64,000 nt of DNA, taken from positions 1-64,000 of the IMG/VR virus record IMGVR_UViG_3300025117_000050; one strand, given 5' to 3'. A program made the position numbers and the translations under genes. Position 1 is the first letter of the stretch. Every line of letters begins with the position of its first letter. This document shows, piece by piece, positions 25,279 through 34,089 of the stretch. Origin of the DNA: a virus. The notes beneath the pieces were generated by a model. The model worked only from the letters and a program-made list of their open reading frames with translations. It had not been told where the DNA came from and ran no database searches.

Positions 25279-25449
25279 ATGAAACCTATATTTAGTAAAG
25301 AAGAAGGATATAGTGGAACAATTTATAAATATTATAACTGTGGTAAATGTAAATATTTATTAGCTAATAATAAAGAAAGTTTACCAAATTATTGTCCTAA
25401 TTGTGGTGAAAAAGTAGATAAAATTAATAATATTAAAAAAGGAGAATGA
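25279..25449 (+). CDS. zinc-ribbon protein
   Basis: 56 residues from ATG 25279 after GAGAGGTG. NCGKCKYLLAN and YCPNCGEKV form two CxxC knuckles 20 residues apart. Lys-rich tail. Role unknown. Confidence 0.65.
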   Translation: MKPIFSKEEGYSGTIYKYYNCGKCKYLLANNKESLPNYCPNCGEKVDKINNIKKGE

Positions 25450-25455
25450 ATAATT

Positions 25456-25929
25456 ATGTCTAACAAAGAAATTTCATTAGCAACAGTAAGAAAAATTGCT
25501 AATGAGGAATTGAAGAATTATATAGGAAAGAAATTCACAGAAGAAAATATTAGAAGTATAATGCAAAGTCAATTAAACAAAACTGGAACAAGTATTATTT
25601 TTGAAGAATTAGGAATGAAAAAGGATAATTGGAGTAATAAATGGGAGATTAAAAATTTTAGTAAATTTAAAGATTTACATAGAGATTATAATAATCTTAT
25701 CAACGAAGTTGGGTACAAAGTATTTTTTGAAGTTATTAAAGATATTACACCTGAAAATGTTTTGGAATCTTTAACAAAAACAGATAAAAATATATTGAGA
25801 AAAGCGTATAAAGAAACATTGATTAAATCTTTTGAAGGAGAAATTAGAAAACTAGCAGATGAACATGGTAAACAATATGCACAGGAATTATTTGAGCAAT
25901 ATATGAGTGAAAGTGAAGAAGAAAAATAA
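25456..25929 (+). CDS. hypothetical helical protein
   Basis: 157 residues, AAAGGAGAATGAATAATT site. Helical throughout with acidic tail (EQYMSESEEEK). Ends just before the convergent terminator. No family recognised. Confidence 0.65.
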   Translation: MSNKEISLATVRKIANEELKNYIGKKFTEENIRSIMQSQLNKTGTSIIFEELGMKKDNWSNKWEIKNFSKFKDLHRDYNNLINEVGYKVFFEVIKDITPENVLESLTKTDKNILRKAYKETLIKSFEGEIRKLADEHGKQYAQELFEQYMSESEEEK

Positions 25930-25930
25930 A

Positions 25931-25957
25931 AAAGAATGATAGTAAATATCATTCTTT
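25931..25957. terminator. bidirectional terminator
   Basis: Perfect AAAGAATGATA/TATCATTCTTT 11-bp stem with a five-base loop and A/T runs on both sides, between convergent genes. Confidence 0.8.
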
Positions 25958-26465
25958 ATAAGACAAAAATTTAATATCATTAATAGGATAATAAATAAAT
26001 TCTGCTTTGCCTATAATATCATTAATAGAAACTGTTCTCCAAAATCTACTATCATAACTATTGTTTCTATTATCACCCATTAAAAAATAATTATTATCAG
26101 GTATTTTATAAGATTCAAAATTATTAATAGGTAATTCAGAGATATAAGGTTCATTTAATGGTTTATTATCTACATAGACAATACCATTATCAATACTTAT
26201 AGTTTCATTAGGTAATCCAATAACTCTTTTTACAAATGGACTTTTAGATTCTATTGGAGGATTGAATACTACAACGTCGCCTCTGTTAATATCAGTAAAA
26301 TTGTAAATAAATTTATTTGCAACAATGTGGTCATTGATTTTTAATGTAGGTATCATTGAACCACTAGGTATGTAATATGCTTCAGCAACATAGGTTCTGA
26401 ATGCAAAAAATATCACAAGAGTTATTAATAAAGTTTTAATCCATTCTAATATTGTTTTTTTTCAA
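25949..26465 (-). CDS. type I signal peptidase (S26), N-terminus frameshifted
   Basis: Nearly the only minus-strand gene. The intact frame (26416 to 25949, 155 residues) has YYIPSGSMIPTL with catalytic Ser about 20, FVKRVIGLPNE with catalytic Lys about 63, and box E MGDNRNNSYDSRFW: a complete SipS/LepB-like core. The N-terminal anchor (LEWIKTLLITLVIFFAFRTY) is encoded upstream from TTG at 26465-26463 after AAGGAGG, but one extra base in the 8-A run (26455-26462) breaks the frame. It removes signal peptides outside the membrane. Type I signal peptidase trims AgrD leaders in staphylococci, so a link to the AgrD-like gene at 43061 is possible. Confidence 0.85.
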
Positions 26466-26570
26466 TATTTGACCTCCTTAGTAATTGTTAAGTTGAATTA
26501 TATCATAAATTGGTAGCAATGAGTGGATTTTTATCATAATATAAAATACATATAATAGGAGGAATATATT

Positions 26571-27128
26571 ATGTCATCAAAAATAGATTACGAAAGAGAG
26601 AAAATGATTAAAAGTATAATAGAAATTTTCAGTCAAGGTGAAATAACAATAAATCAAATGAAAGAAGAAATAAATAATGTATTAAGAAAAGCAGATATTG
26701 AATTAGATAATATGTTCGAGGAAGATAGAATAATTAGACTAGATAGTTTATTAAGAGAATTAAAAGACAAATATTTACAAATATCAAATGGTACACATAA
26801 TGTATTTGAAGTAGATCCAATATGTATTGATAATATAATTAATAATTATAAGGATGTATTAATTACTTCAGATTTATATATTAATGGATTTATTAGCATT
26901 GGAAATATATCTCAAACAATGCGAAATATTAAAGATATTTATTCTACTAATAATTGGCTTGGAGTATCATGGAATTATGAAAATTGTGAAAGAGGTAAAT
27001 TTTATATTAAATTAAAAGATGTTAATAAAATTAAAGTAAATATAAGTTGTGAAACAATTTTATCATTTGATTTTTATGTTAACGATAAGAATTATACAAT
27101 GTTAAGTTTTAGACAAATAGGCAAGTGA
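26571..27128 (+). CDS. hypothetical protein
   Basis: 185 residues after ATAGGAGGAATATATT. Helical coiled-coil-like first half (VLRKADIELDNMFEEDRIIR), beta-rich second half. No family recognised. Confidence 0.65.
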   Translation: MSSKIDYEREKMIKSIIEIFSQGEITINQMKEEINNVLRKADIELDNMFEEDRIIRLDSLLRELKDKYLQISNGTHNVFEVDPICIDNIINNYKDVLITSDLYINGFISIGNISQTMRNIKDIYSTNNWLGVSWNYENCERGKFYIKLKDVNKIKVNISCETILSFDFYVNDKNYTMLSFRQIGK

Positions 27129-27144
27129 AAAGGAGAACAATTAA

Positions 27145-27429
27145 ATGCAAAAACATTGTATTTACAAATTAAAAGATAGTAAATCGACAGGTTATATGGA
27201 AGAATCGCTTAGTGAATATGTTATAGTAGAAGAATTTGCAACAAATCCTTTAGATAGTGATAAAATTATGCAATGTGTTTATAAGCATATCATTCCTGAA
27301 ACTATGAAATATACTAGTATGATACTTGGATATTGTGTTTTACCATGCAATGTGTTTGAAAATTATTTTGAGTTATATATGGAAACTTTTGAAATTAATG
27401 AGAAACTTAGAGAGTTAGGAATAGAATAA
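27145..27429 (+). CDS. hypothetical protein
   Basis: 94 residues, AAAGGAGAACAATTAA site. Short, acidic, three isolated Cys. No family recognised. Confidence 0.6.
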   Translation: MQKHCIYKLKDSKSTGYMEESLSEYVIVEEFATNPLDSDKIMQCVYKHIIPETMKYTSMILGYCVLPCNVFENYFELYMETFEINEKLRELGIE

Positions 27430-27462
27430 TAAAAACATTAAAATAAAAGGAGTAGATTAATT

Positions 27463-27639
27463 ATGCGTATAGTCATTGACAACAAATTATATTTCAAATC
27501 AATTAATGTATCATCTAAAACATCTAAACTAACTAAATTTCGTGAGAAACTATTTAATGTAATATCAAAAGTTTGGCCTTGGGCGTTGACATTAGTAATG
27601 TTTCTTGGATTGGCAGTATTGGGTTTGAGGTGTTTTTAA
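27463..27639 (+). CDS. small single-span membrane protein
   Basis: 58 residues after AAAAGGAGTAGATTAATT. Basic N-terminal 35 residues, then WPWALTLVMFLGLAVLGLRC as one membrane helix. Stop ends one base before the GNAT gene start, implying coupling. Confidence 0.55.
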   Translation: MRIVIDNKLYFKSINVSSKTSKLTKFREKLFNVISKVWPWALTLVMFLGLAVLGLRCF

Positions 27640-27640
27640 T

Positions 27641-28048
27641 ATGTTCAAACAATTAACCAATAAACAATTTCAACAATACATACAACAATATTGGAATCAA
27701 GAAGATGTATTAGAATATAAAAATTCAAAACTAGGACAAGGCATAGGGTATTACAAAGATGATAAACTTTTAGGTTTTGCATGGTATAATACTAAAACCA
27801 GTAAGTATTGGAGATTAAAACATTTATATCCTGAAATATGGATGATTTATTTATTAGAAGTACATCCAGAATATAGACAAAAAGGAATAGGAAGTAGTAT
27901 ATTAACTGAGATATATAAAAGAATGTCAAAAGGCAAGACATTGATTGTAGGTAGTGAGAGAATAGAAAAGCATAGGGAGTTTTATTCAAAGAATGGATTT
28001 ATCGAAGATGTAAGTATGAAATGGTCTTTTATTAAAAGTAAATTATAG
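27641..28048 (+). CDS. GNAT N-acetyltransferase
   Basis: 135 residues. YLLEVHPEYRQKGIGSSILT near 68-87 is GNAT motif A, with the Q/R-x-x-G-x-G/S acetyl-CoA loop; FYSKNGFIED matches the motif B end. Small stand-alone acetyltransferase with unknown acceptor. It starts immediately after the small membrane protein gene. Confidence 0.85.
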   Translation: MFKQLTNKQFQQYIQQYWNQEDVLEYKNSKLGQGIGYYKDDKLLGFAWYNTKTSKYWRLKHLYPEIWMIYLLEVHPEYRQKGIGSSILTEIYKRMSKGKTLIVGSERIEKHREFYSKNGFIEDVSMKWSFIKSKL

Positions 28049-28065
28049 AAAAGGAGAATTATACT

Positions 28066-28755
28066 ATGAATCCATGCATAAATTATCTTACTCATATGCC
28101 AACAGATATTATGAATACATATGGCATAACAAAAACATTATTAACTAGAAGAGAAACTATATATTTGAAACATATTATGAAAAATATCTTTATATATGGA
28201 AACGAAGAAGAATTAAATGAAAAACTTAAAATGATGCAATTTGATTCTTTATTTCAATATTTAGGTTTTCTCACAAATAAGTTAAGAGCAATTTATAAAA
28301 TACCTAGAGATTATACAACAAATGATGCAGATAATATTGTCAAACAATACAGAAATAGTTTCTTTAAATTACTTGAAGATTTATATAAAGATTTAAAACC
28401 TATTATTGTGCTTGATTTTGATAAAACGATAACTAATAAAAATTTTCATAGTTTATATAATTATATTATAAATGATTATTATGTGATTATTAATAGTGCC
28501 AATCCTCAAAAAGATGTGATTGAGAATTATTTAATTAAAAATAATCTTCCTTTTCCAAAATTAATTTATGCCAATAAAGGGAAACAACGTAAAATTGTTA
28601 AATTGAAAAATATTGTATTTAAAAATCAAAAAAGAGTAATAATTTACATTGATGATGAAGAAGAATATTTAGATTATGGAATGTTGTTGACGATGTATTG
28701 TTATAAATATACAAAAGATGGAAGAATATTAAATCATACAATATTTAAGAAATAG
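28066..28755 (+). CDS. HAD-superfamily phosphatase-like protein
   Basis: 229 residues. IVLDFDKTIT (115-124) is HAD motif I with the nucleophile Asp, INSANPQ is motif II, the Lys-rich KGKQRK region can supply motif III, and IYIDDEEEYL (193-202) is motif IV. The first 110 residues are a helical domain I do not recognise. The layout is reminiscent of phage polynucleotide kinase/phosphatase phosphatase domains, but no kinase P-loop is present. Confidence 0.75.
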   Translation: MNPCINYLTHMPTDIMNTYGITKTLLTRRETIYLKHIMKNIFIYGNEEELNEKLKMMQFDSLFQYLGFLTNKLRAIYKIPRDYTTNDADNIVKQYRNSFFKLLEDLYKDLKPIIVLDFDKTITNKNFHSLYNYIINDYYVIINSANPQKDVIENYLIKNNLPFPKLIYANKGKQRKIVKLKNIVFKNQKRVIIYIDDEEEYLDYGMLLTMYCYKYTKDGRILNHTIFKK

Positions 28756-28809
28756 AAAGTTGAATAAGTTTGCTTTATATTGTTAATTTTACATAAGGAG
28801 ATTGATATT

Positions 28810-29052
28810 ATGCGTTGGAAACAAATTTTAATATGTATGTTGCTCAGTATGTTATTAGGATATTTAAATCAATATTTCAAATTAATCACAGTTGATTACA
28901 ATGTGAAATATATGATAGATTCAAGTTTAATATTTATGTGTATAATGTTTTTATTGTCAATGTTTGATTTTTATTATAGTAAATATTGGTATCCTAAGAA
29001 TGAATGGGAGGTGCTTAAACAGAAAAATAAAAAAGCAAAAGGAGATAAATAA
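28810..29052 (+). CDS. two-span membrane protein
   Basis: 80 residues from ATG 28810 (AAGGAGATTGATATT). Spans at about 5-24 (ILICMLLSMLLGYL) and 38-56 (SLIFMCIMFLLSMF), basic C-terminus. Could be an inner-membrane phage protein or holin-like; no lysin adjacent. Confidence 0.6.
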   Translation: MRWKQILICMLLSMLLGYLNQYFKLITVDYNVKYMIDSSLIFMCIMFLLSMFDFYYSKYWYPKNEWEVLKQKNKKAKGDK

Positions 29053-29055
29053 ATT

Positions 29056-29259
29056 ATGATTATAAATACAATAAAAGACTTAAATGGTTGTGTAAGAGAT
29101 AATTATCCTTGTAAATATTTATCAGGTTATTTAAGTTTAGAACCTATAATGGTAAGATGTAATTTTAGAGGAAATGAATGTGGAAGAGGGTATTGTTGTT
29201 TTTATCGTTCTGGTAATAAGAATGTAGATGAAATTATTAGAGAAGAAAAAGGAGAATAG
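29056..29259 (+). CDS. Cys-rich small protein
   Basis: 67 residues beginning 3 bases after the previous stop. Six Cys (GCVRDNYPCKYL, RCNFRGNECGRGYCCF) suggest metal binding. No family recognised. Confidence 0.6.
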   Translation: MIINTIKDLNGCVRDNYPCKYLSGYLSLEPIMVRCNFRGNECGRGYCCFYRSGNKNVDEIIREEKGE

Positions 29260-29262
29260 AAT

Positions 29263-29448
29263 ATGAAATCTACTGAAGAAAACTTTCCATATTGCTATAA
29301 TGGAACTAATTGTTGTATTATTGACTATGAAAAAGGTAAAGGTGACTTAGTAATTATCACAAATGATTATGGTGAAATAATGTATAGAGGTTATTGCCAA
29401 TTTGTTGATAAATTTCTTGATGATTTAAAGTCAGGTGTTTTTGCTTAA
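29263..29448 (+). CDS. hypothetical protein
   Basis: 61 residues, AAAGGAGAATAGAAT site overlapping the end of the previous gene. Cys pair NCCIIDYE. No family recognised. Confidence 0.55.
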   Translation: MKSTEENFPYCYNGTNCCIIDYEKGKGDLVIITNDYGEIMYRGYCQFVDKFLDDLKSGVFA

Positions 29449-29493
29449 AATTATGTTTTATTTTAATATCAAATAAAAAAGGAGAGATTAAAT

Positions 29494-29904
29494 ATGGCAA
29501 TATGGATAGAAGGAAAGGCATTCATACCAGAAATAAGTGATGAAAAATTAAATAGTTTAATTGAAAAAATTGTTCCTGTAGTAAAAGAAAATGATAAATT
29601 GTATCAGATTGAAATTCCTAATTTGCGTAATATAGCATACACATGGGAACCAAAAATAATTAAAGAATGTGATAATTTAAAAGAGATTAAAAGAATAAAA
29701 ACTCATCATTATTGTGGATATTACGGTATGTTTAAACCAAGTATTGCAGAAGTATTATCTCAAATTCCAGAAGATTTGATTGATAAAGTAAATGCTTTTG
29801 AAATTATTAATGATGTTAATTCTGGGACTGATACAGAAATAAAAATATTTAGAGAAGGTAATGGTCATTTAGCAATTACTATATTGTATGAAAAATCATT
29901 ATAA
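29494..29904 (+). CDS. hypothetical protein
   Basis: 136 residues, AAAGGAGAGATTAAAT site. Contains IKTHHYCGYYGMFKPSIAEV, a conserved-looking segment; alpha/beta. No family recognised. Confidence 0.65.
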   Translation: MAIWIEGKAFIPEISDEKLNSLIEKIVPVVKENDKLYQIEIPNLRNIAYTWEPKIIKECDNLKEIKRIKTHHYCGYYGMFKPSIAEVLSQIPEDLIDKVNAFEIINDVNSGTDTEIKIFREGNGHLAITILYEKSL

Positions 29905-29927
29905 AATATTAAAGGAGGAAAATAATA

Positions 29928-30302
29928 ATGGGACATATGACTACATTAACATTTCTTAATGATGGATTTGACCAAATTGAGGAATATCCAGAACAGTTTA
30001 TTGAGGCAATTAAATTAGGTATGTACGGAATTGATAAACATAATAGAAATTCTAATAGAAAGTTTATAACTACTCATGGTATTGGATATCATGGAAATTT
30101 AGTAGAAGTTGCTAAATCTCATCATGCAGATGATTATAGATTGTATTTAGTTGGTAGAAATGCAATGACCACATTTGGGTATGCAAATGAGATTGATAAT
30201 ATTAAATATAGAAAAGAATTAGTAGAAATGGCAAAATGGATTATTAAAGATGAAGAAAAGAGGATTAAGGAATTAGAGGAAAAGATATTAAAAGGAGAAT
30301 AA
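29928..30302 (+). CDS. conserved phage-type hypothetical protein
   Basis: 124 residues after AAAGGAGG. MGHMTTLTFLNDGFDQIEE and THGIGYHGNLVEVAKSHHAD give a His-rich centre; helical acidic C-terminus. I have the impression of similar orphans in other Firmicute phages, but no function. Confidence 0.65.
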   Translation: MGHMTTLTFLNDGFDQIEEYPEQFIEAIKLGMYGIDKHNRNSNRKFITTHGIGYHGNLVEVAKSHHADDYRLYLVGRNAMTTFGYANEIDNIKYRKELVEMAKWIIKDEEKRIKELEEKILKGE

Positions 30303-30304
30303 TT

Positions 30305-30454
30305 ATGCAAACATTTTATGTAATATTATTAATTATATTATTTGGTATTATATCAGGATTATCAGGTGGTTGGATGCTTGGGTATGTTTTAGTTAAAGAA
30401 ATGAGAAGATTTGAAAAGAAATATAAACATTTATTTGTTGAAGGAGATAAATAA
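30305..30454 (+). CDS. small single-span membrane protein
   Basis: 49 residues, AAAGGAGAATAATT site in the preceding gene end. VILLIILFGIISGLSGGWML span then basic tail. Overlapping style with neighbours; role unknown. Confidence 0.5.
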   Translation: MQTFYVILLIILFGIISGLSGGWMLGYVLVKEMRRFEKKYKHLFVEGDK

Positions 30455-30455
30455 A

Positions 30456-30635
30456 ATGAATAAATATAATTGCCCTCATTGTAATACAGAAATGATGCCA
30501 ATGACACAAGAAGAAAATTGTATACAAGAATATAAATATTCTACTTGTGGTTTTAGTGATTTATATGATAGTTTACCTGTCGAGGAATGGGAAGATGGTA
30601 TGGATAAATTTATGAAATGTTTAAAATTAACTTGA
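30456..30635 (+). CDS. zinc-ribbon protein
   Basis: 59 residues from ATG 30456 (GAAGGAGATAAATAAA). YNCPHCNTEM and YKYSTCGFSD look like a zinc ribbon with one Cys lost in the second knuckle. Stop codon overlaps the next promoter. Confidence 0.55.
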   Translation: MNKYNCPHCNTEMMPMTQEENCIQEYKYSTCGFSDLYDSLPVEEWEDGMDKFMKCLKLT

Positions 30636-30661
30636 CAGAATGATAAAATAAATGTTACAAT
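30632..30661 (+). promoter_or_regulatory. promoter, spacer identical to 17926 promoter
   Basis: TTGACA, the 18-base spacer with AATGATAAAATAAATGT, TACAAT. Drives the 686-residue protein gene 105 bases downstream. Confidence 0.75.
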
Positions 30662-30765
30662 GTAAACATGAGAACGGGATTGAAACTTATGTAAAATATA
30701 TAAGGTAAAACATTAGAATACTACAATAATAATAAAAAAATAATATAAAAAAGGAGATCGTAAAC

Positions 30766-32826
30766 ATGAATATGAAAAATGATATGTCTTTTGGAGAATT
30801 TAAGGTTTTATTTCAGAAGAATTTTAAGGAGTTAGTAAAAGATGCTACACATTTGTTTGAAATTGAATTAGACAAAGATGTTATGTGGGAAGATAAATAT
30901 CTCAATAGTTTTTTACCAAAAGATAATCCAATTTATAGACAACGTAGAGAATATGATTGCTCATATTGTAGGAATTTTATAAGAAATATTGGTAATGTAG
31001 TTGTAATCAAAAATAATCAAATTAAGACCATTTGGGATTTTGAAACTGGTGATAAAATTTTTCAACCAGTAGTAAATGCTTTAGATGAATTTGTTAAATC
31101 TCATGTTGTTTCAGATGTTTGGATTAGTAAACTTAAAAAGATTGGAACAGATAAAAACTTTGAACAATTAGAAAATGGAAAAGTAACTGAATGGAAACAT
31201 TTTTATCTTGAATTACCGCAGAAATTTTATGATGTAACAAATAGATCGGAAGGTGAAATTAGAGGTAATTTTAGGAGTACAAGAGATGTATTCAAAGGCT
31301 CTTTAGATAAAATTACAGAAGATAGTTTGCTTACTGTATTAGAATTGATTTCTTCTAATTCATTATACAGAGGAAAGGAATGGGAGTCAGTATTAAATAA
31401 ATTTCTCAAGTATAAGAAAGAATATGATAAATTAGAAACAAATGAAGAAAAAGATAATTATACATGGGAACAATCTGTAAAAGTTGGAGATGTTGTTGGT
31501 AAAATCAAAAACCACTCAATGGGAACATTGCTTATTGATATTAGTGAAGGTATGAATTTAGATAAAGCAGTCAATAAATTTGAATTTATTGTTGGTGACG
31601 GTTATAAAAGGCCAAATCCTGTATATACAGAAAAAATGAGAAGAGATGCCAAAGAAAAAATTATTGAATTAGGATATATGGATTCATTAAGTAGAAGATT
31701 CGCAACACTTGAGGATATTACTATTAATAATATTTTATTTTCTAATAAAGATTCTGCTAAGAAAATGGGTGTAGATGTATTTGATGAAATGTTAAAAGAA
31801 ATTTCTATTAATCCTAAGAAATTCTCTAAAGTCGCAGAAGTTACAATTGATGATTTTATTGTAAATGTACTACCTACAGTAAGAGAAATTGAAGTATTTT
31901 TAGAGAATAAACATAATAGTAATATGGTATCATTAATTGCACCTGAGATTAAGGATAGTAAAACAATGTTTAAATGGGATAATGGATTTTCTTGGGCATA
32001 TAGTGGTAATATTACTGATTCTTCTATGAAAGAAAGAGTTAAATCTGCTGGTGGTAATGTTGATGGTATATTGAGATTTAGTATTCAATGGAATGATAAT
32101 AAATTTGACGGAAATGATTTAGATGCACATTGCTATGAACCAGATGGCAATGAAATTTATTACAGCAATAAAAAGAATTATCGTACTACTGGTGAATTAG
32201 ATATTGATATTATACATCCAGAAAAAGGTAAACCTGCTGTTGAAAATATAACTTGGACAGATAGAAATAAAATGCAAGAAGGTACTTATAGATTTTTTGT
32301 TCATAATTTTTTTCATAGAGGTGGGAAGGAAGGATTTAGTGCAGAAGTAGAAATTGATGGACAAATTTTTACTTTTGAATACAATAAAGAATTAAGACAA
32401 AGTGAAAAAGTACAAGTAGCAGAAGTTACATTTAGTAAAGTTAATGGATTTAGTATTAAAGAAAAATTACCTTCTAATGTATCTAGTAAAGAAGTATGGG
32501 GATTGAAAACTAATCAATTTGTGCCTGTGAGTGTTGTGATGTTATCCCCGAATTACTGGAATTTGCATCAAGGTTGTGGGAATTTACACTATATGTTCAT
32601 GTTAAAGAATTGCACTAATTTAGAATCACCTTCGGCTTTTTACAATGAGTTTTTGAATCAAGAATTAAATCAACATAGAAAGGTAATGGAAGCCCTTGGT
32701 TCTAAAATGGCAGTAAAAGATAGTGAAAAACAGCTTAGTGGACTAGGGTTTTCTTCAACTAAAAGAAATGAATTATTAGTGAAAGTTAAATCTCAGACAG
32801 AGAGAATGTTAAAAATTAAATTTTAA
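30766..32826 (+). CDS. large conserved phage protein with DUF2135-like C-terminal region
   Basis: 686 residues, the largest protein here. N-terminal part contains CSYCRNF and a long helical region. Residues about 435-560 (FSIQWNDNKFDGNDLDAHCY, YEPDGNEIYYSNKK, GELDIDI, NITWTDR, GTYRFFVHNF) match the DUF2135/YfaP-type beta-sandwich with DxDxH. The C-terminal 100 residues (LSPNYWNLHQGCGNLHYMFM) form a separate module. Strong own promoter; the 32863 gene follows. Function unknown, possibly an early host-interaction protein. Confidence 0.65.
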   Translation: MNMKNDMSFGEFKVLFQKNFKELVKDATHLFEIELDKDVMWEDKYLNSFLPKDNPIYRQRREYDCSYCRNFIRNIGNVVVIKNNQIKTIWDFETGDKIFQPVVNALDEFVKSHVVSDVWISKLKKIGTDKNFEQLENGKVTEWKHFYLELPQKFYDVTNRSEGEIRGNFRSTRDVFKGSLDKITEDSLLTVLELISSNSLYRGKEWESVLNKFLKYKKEYDKLETNEEKDNYTWEQSVKVGDVVGKIKNHSMGTLLIDISEGMNLDKAVNKFEFIVGDGYKRPNPVYTEKMRRDAKEKIIELGYMDSLSRRFATLEDITINNILFSNKDSAKKMGVDVFDEMLKEISINPKKFSKVAEVTIDDFIVNVLPTVREIEVFLENKHNSNMVSLIAPEIKDSKTMFKWDNGFSWAYSGNITDSSMKERVKSAGGNVDGILRFSIQWNDNKFDGNDLDAHCYEPDGNEIYYSNKKNYRTTGELDIDIIHPEKGKPAVENITWTDRNKMQEGTYRFFVHNFFHRGGKEGFSAEVEIDGQIFTFEYNKELRQSEKVQVAEVTFSKVNGFSIKEKLPSNVSSKEVWGLKTNQFVPVSVVMLSPNYWNLHQGCGNLHYMFMLKNCTNLESPSAFYNEFLNQELNQHRKVMEALGSKMAVKDSEKQLSGLGFSSTKRNELLVKVKSQTERMLKIKF

Positions 32827-32862
32827 ATAAAATATAAAAATAAAAAGGAGAAGTGATTTATT

Positions 32863-33255
32863 ATGACAATGCAAAACGTAAATATGTTTGAGGTAGCAAC
32901 TAGAAATCAGTTTAGGTTTGCTTTTAAGGGTATGCTTAATGTTGAGGATTTGTGGCAATTATCACCTAGAGATTTAGATGCTATCTTCAAATCTCTTAAT
33001 TCTGAATTAAAGAAAGTAAAAGAAGAAAGCCTACTTGAAATAAAATCAGCAGAAGATCAGATTCTTGATGTAAAGATTAATATTGTAAAACATATTTTTA
33101 ATGTTAAACAAGAAGAAGAGAACCAAAGATTGAAAGCAAAAGAAAATAAAGAGAAGAAGCAGAAATTGATGGAAATTTTAGCGAATAAGGAAGATCAAGA
33201 TTTACTAGATAAATCAGCAGAAGACATTCAAAAAATGATTGATGAATTGAATTAA
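32863..33255 (+). CDS. hypothetical coiled-coil protein
   Basis: 130 residues, AAAGGAGAAGTGATTTATT site. Residues 40-110 are a charged coiled coil (LNSELKKVKEESLLEIKSAE, KEKKQKLMEIL). Same transcript as the 686-residue protein, closed by the hairpin at 33264; likely its partner. Confidence 0.7.
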   Translation: MTMQNVNMFEVATRNQFRFAFKGMLNVEDLWQLSPRDLDAIFKSLNSELKKVKEESLLEIKSAEDQILDVKINIVKHIFNVKQEEENQRLKAKENKEKKQKLMEILANKEDQDLLDKSAEDIQKMIDELN

Positions 33256-33263
33256 GTTTTAAA

Positions 33264-33300
33264 TTTAGGGAGTGATTGTTTTAATTGCTCCCTAAAAATA
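33264..33300 (+). terminator. hairpin terminator
   Basis: TTTAGGGAG/CTCCCTAAA perfect stem with a 15-base loop, A-rich after rather than T-rich. Confidence 0.5.
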
Positions 33301-33348
33301 CATAAATAAATTATAAATAAAATACACAATAAAAGGAGAATTAACTAT

Positions 33349-33588
33349 ATGAATTTAACAAAAGAAGATAAATTATTAATATTAAAGGCATTTGAAGTCA
33401 AAGACTATGAATGTGGTTTAGAAGAAAGAGAAAAGAAAATAATGTTGGATATTGCTAAAGAATTAAATATAAAAAGATGCGGATACAATGAAGATACACA
33501 GTACGTAGAATGTCCTGTTGAAGATTTTGATTGTGAAAAATGCAAATATTATGTGGAATATTTTATATCTACAGATAGAGAAATATAA
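33349..33588 (+). CDS. small Cys-containing hypothetical protein
   Basis: 79 residues, AAAGGAGAATTAACTAT site. C-terminal RCGYNEDTQYVECPVEDF then CEKCKYYVEYF suggests a metal site. No family recognised. Confidence 0.6.
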   Translation: MNLTKEDKLLILKAFEVKDYECGLEEREKKIMLDIAKELNIKRCGYNEDTQYVECPVEDFDCEKCKYYVEYFISTDREI

Positions 33589-33607
33589 ATAATGAGATGA
33601 ATTTATT

Positions 33608-33838
33608 ATGAAAACTAATATTATGAAAGTTAATTATATGCATACTGATAAATCTCCTGACTGATATATTTGGAATGCATTTTGTGATGAGTGTGGTAAA
33701 CAATTTAGAAATCATAAAATTTATAGTAGCAGTAAACCAGACAAAAGTGAAAAGGATTATTGTTTAGATTGTATGAGGGAAATGATTGATAATAAAATTA
33801 ATAATAAAGGAGCAGAAAATACATATGAAAAATATTGA
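33608..33838 (+). pseudogene. zinc-ribbon-like protein with in-frame TGA
   Basis: 77-codon frame with one TGA at 33662-33664 (KSPD*YIWNAFCDECGKQF). After it come CDECGKQF and YCLDCMREM, a zinc ribbon. Trp at the stop fits. Overlaps the next gene by 14 bases. Confidence 0.55.
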
Positions 33839-34022
33839 TAAAATAAGATTGAAACTACAAGAAGATTTAGATGATAAAATTAAACATATATTAGAAAATG
33901 AATGTCCGTTTCATTATGATTTAAAAGGTTTTGAAGATGATAATGATGAAAGATGTTATGAAAATAATAAAGATAAAGAAAGTTGTAAAAAATGTTGGGA
34001 TTTAGAAGACATAGAAGAATAA
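33825..34022 (+). CDS. small Cys-containing hypothetical protein
   Basis: 65 residues from ATG 33825 (AAAGGAGCAGAAAATACAT). CPFHYDLKGF, RCYENNKDKESCKKC. Acidic end. No family recognised. Confidence 0.6.
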   Translation: MKNIDKIRLKLQEDLDDKIKHILENECPFHYDLKGFEDDNDERCYENNKDKESCKKCWDLEDIEE

Positions 34023-34089
34023 AAAAATGTAAGTCGTTAGCAAACAAATCTTTGCTCGTGATTCCAGTAGTAAATATTAGGAGAAATAT

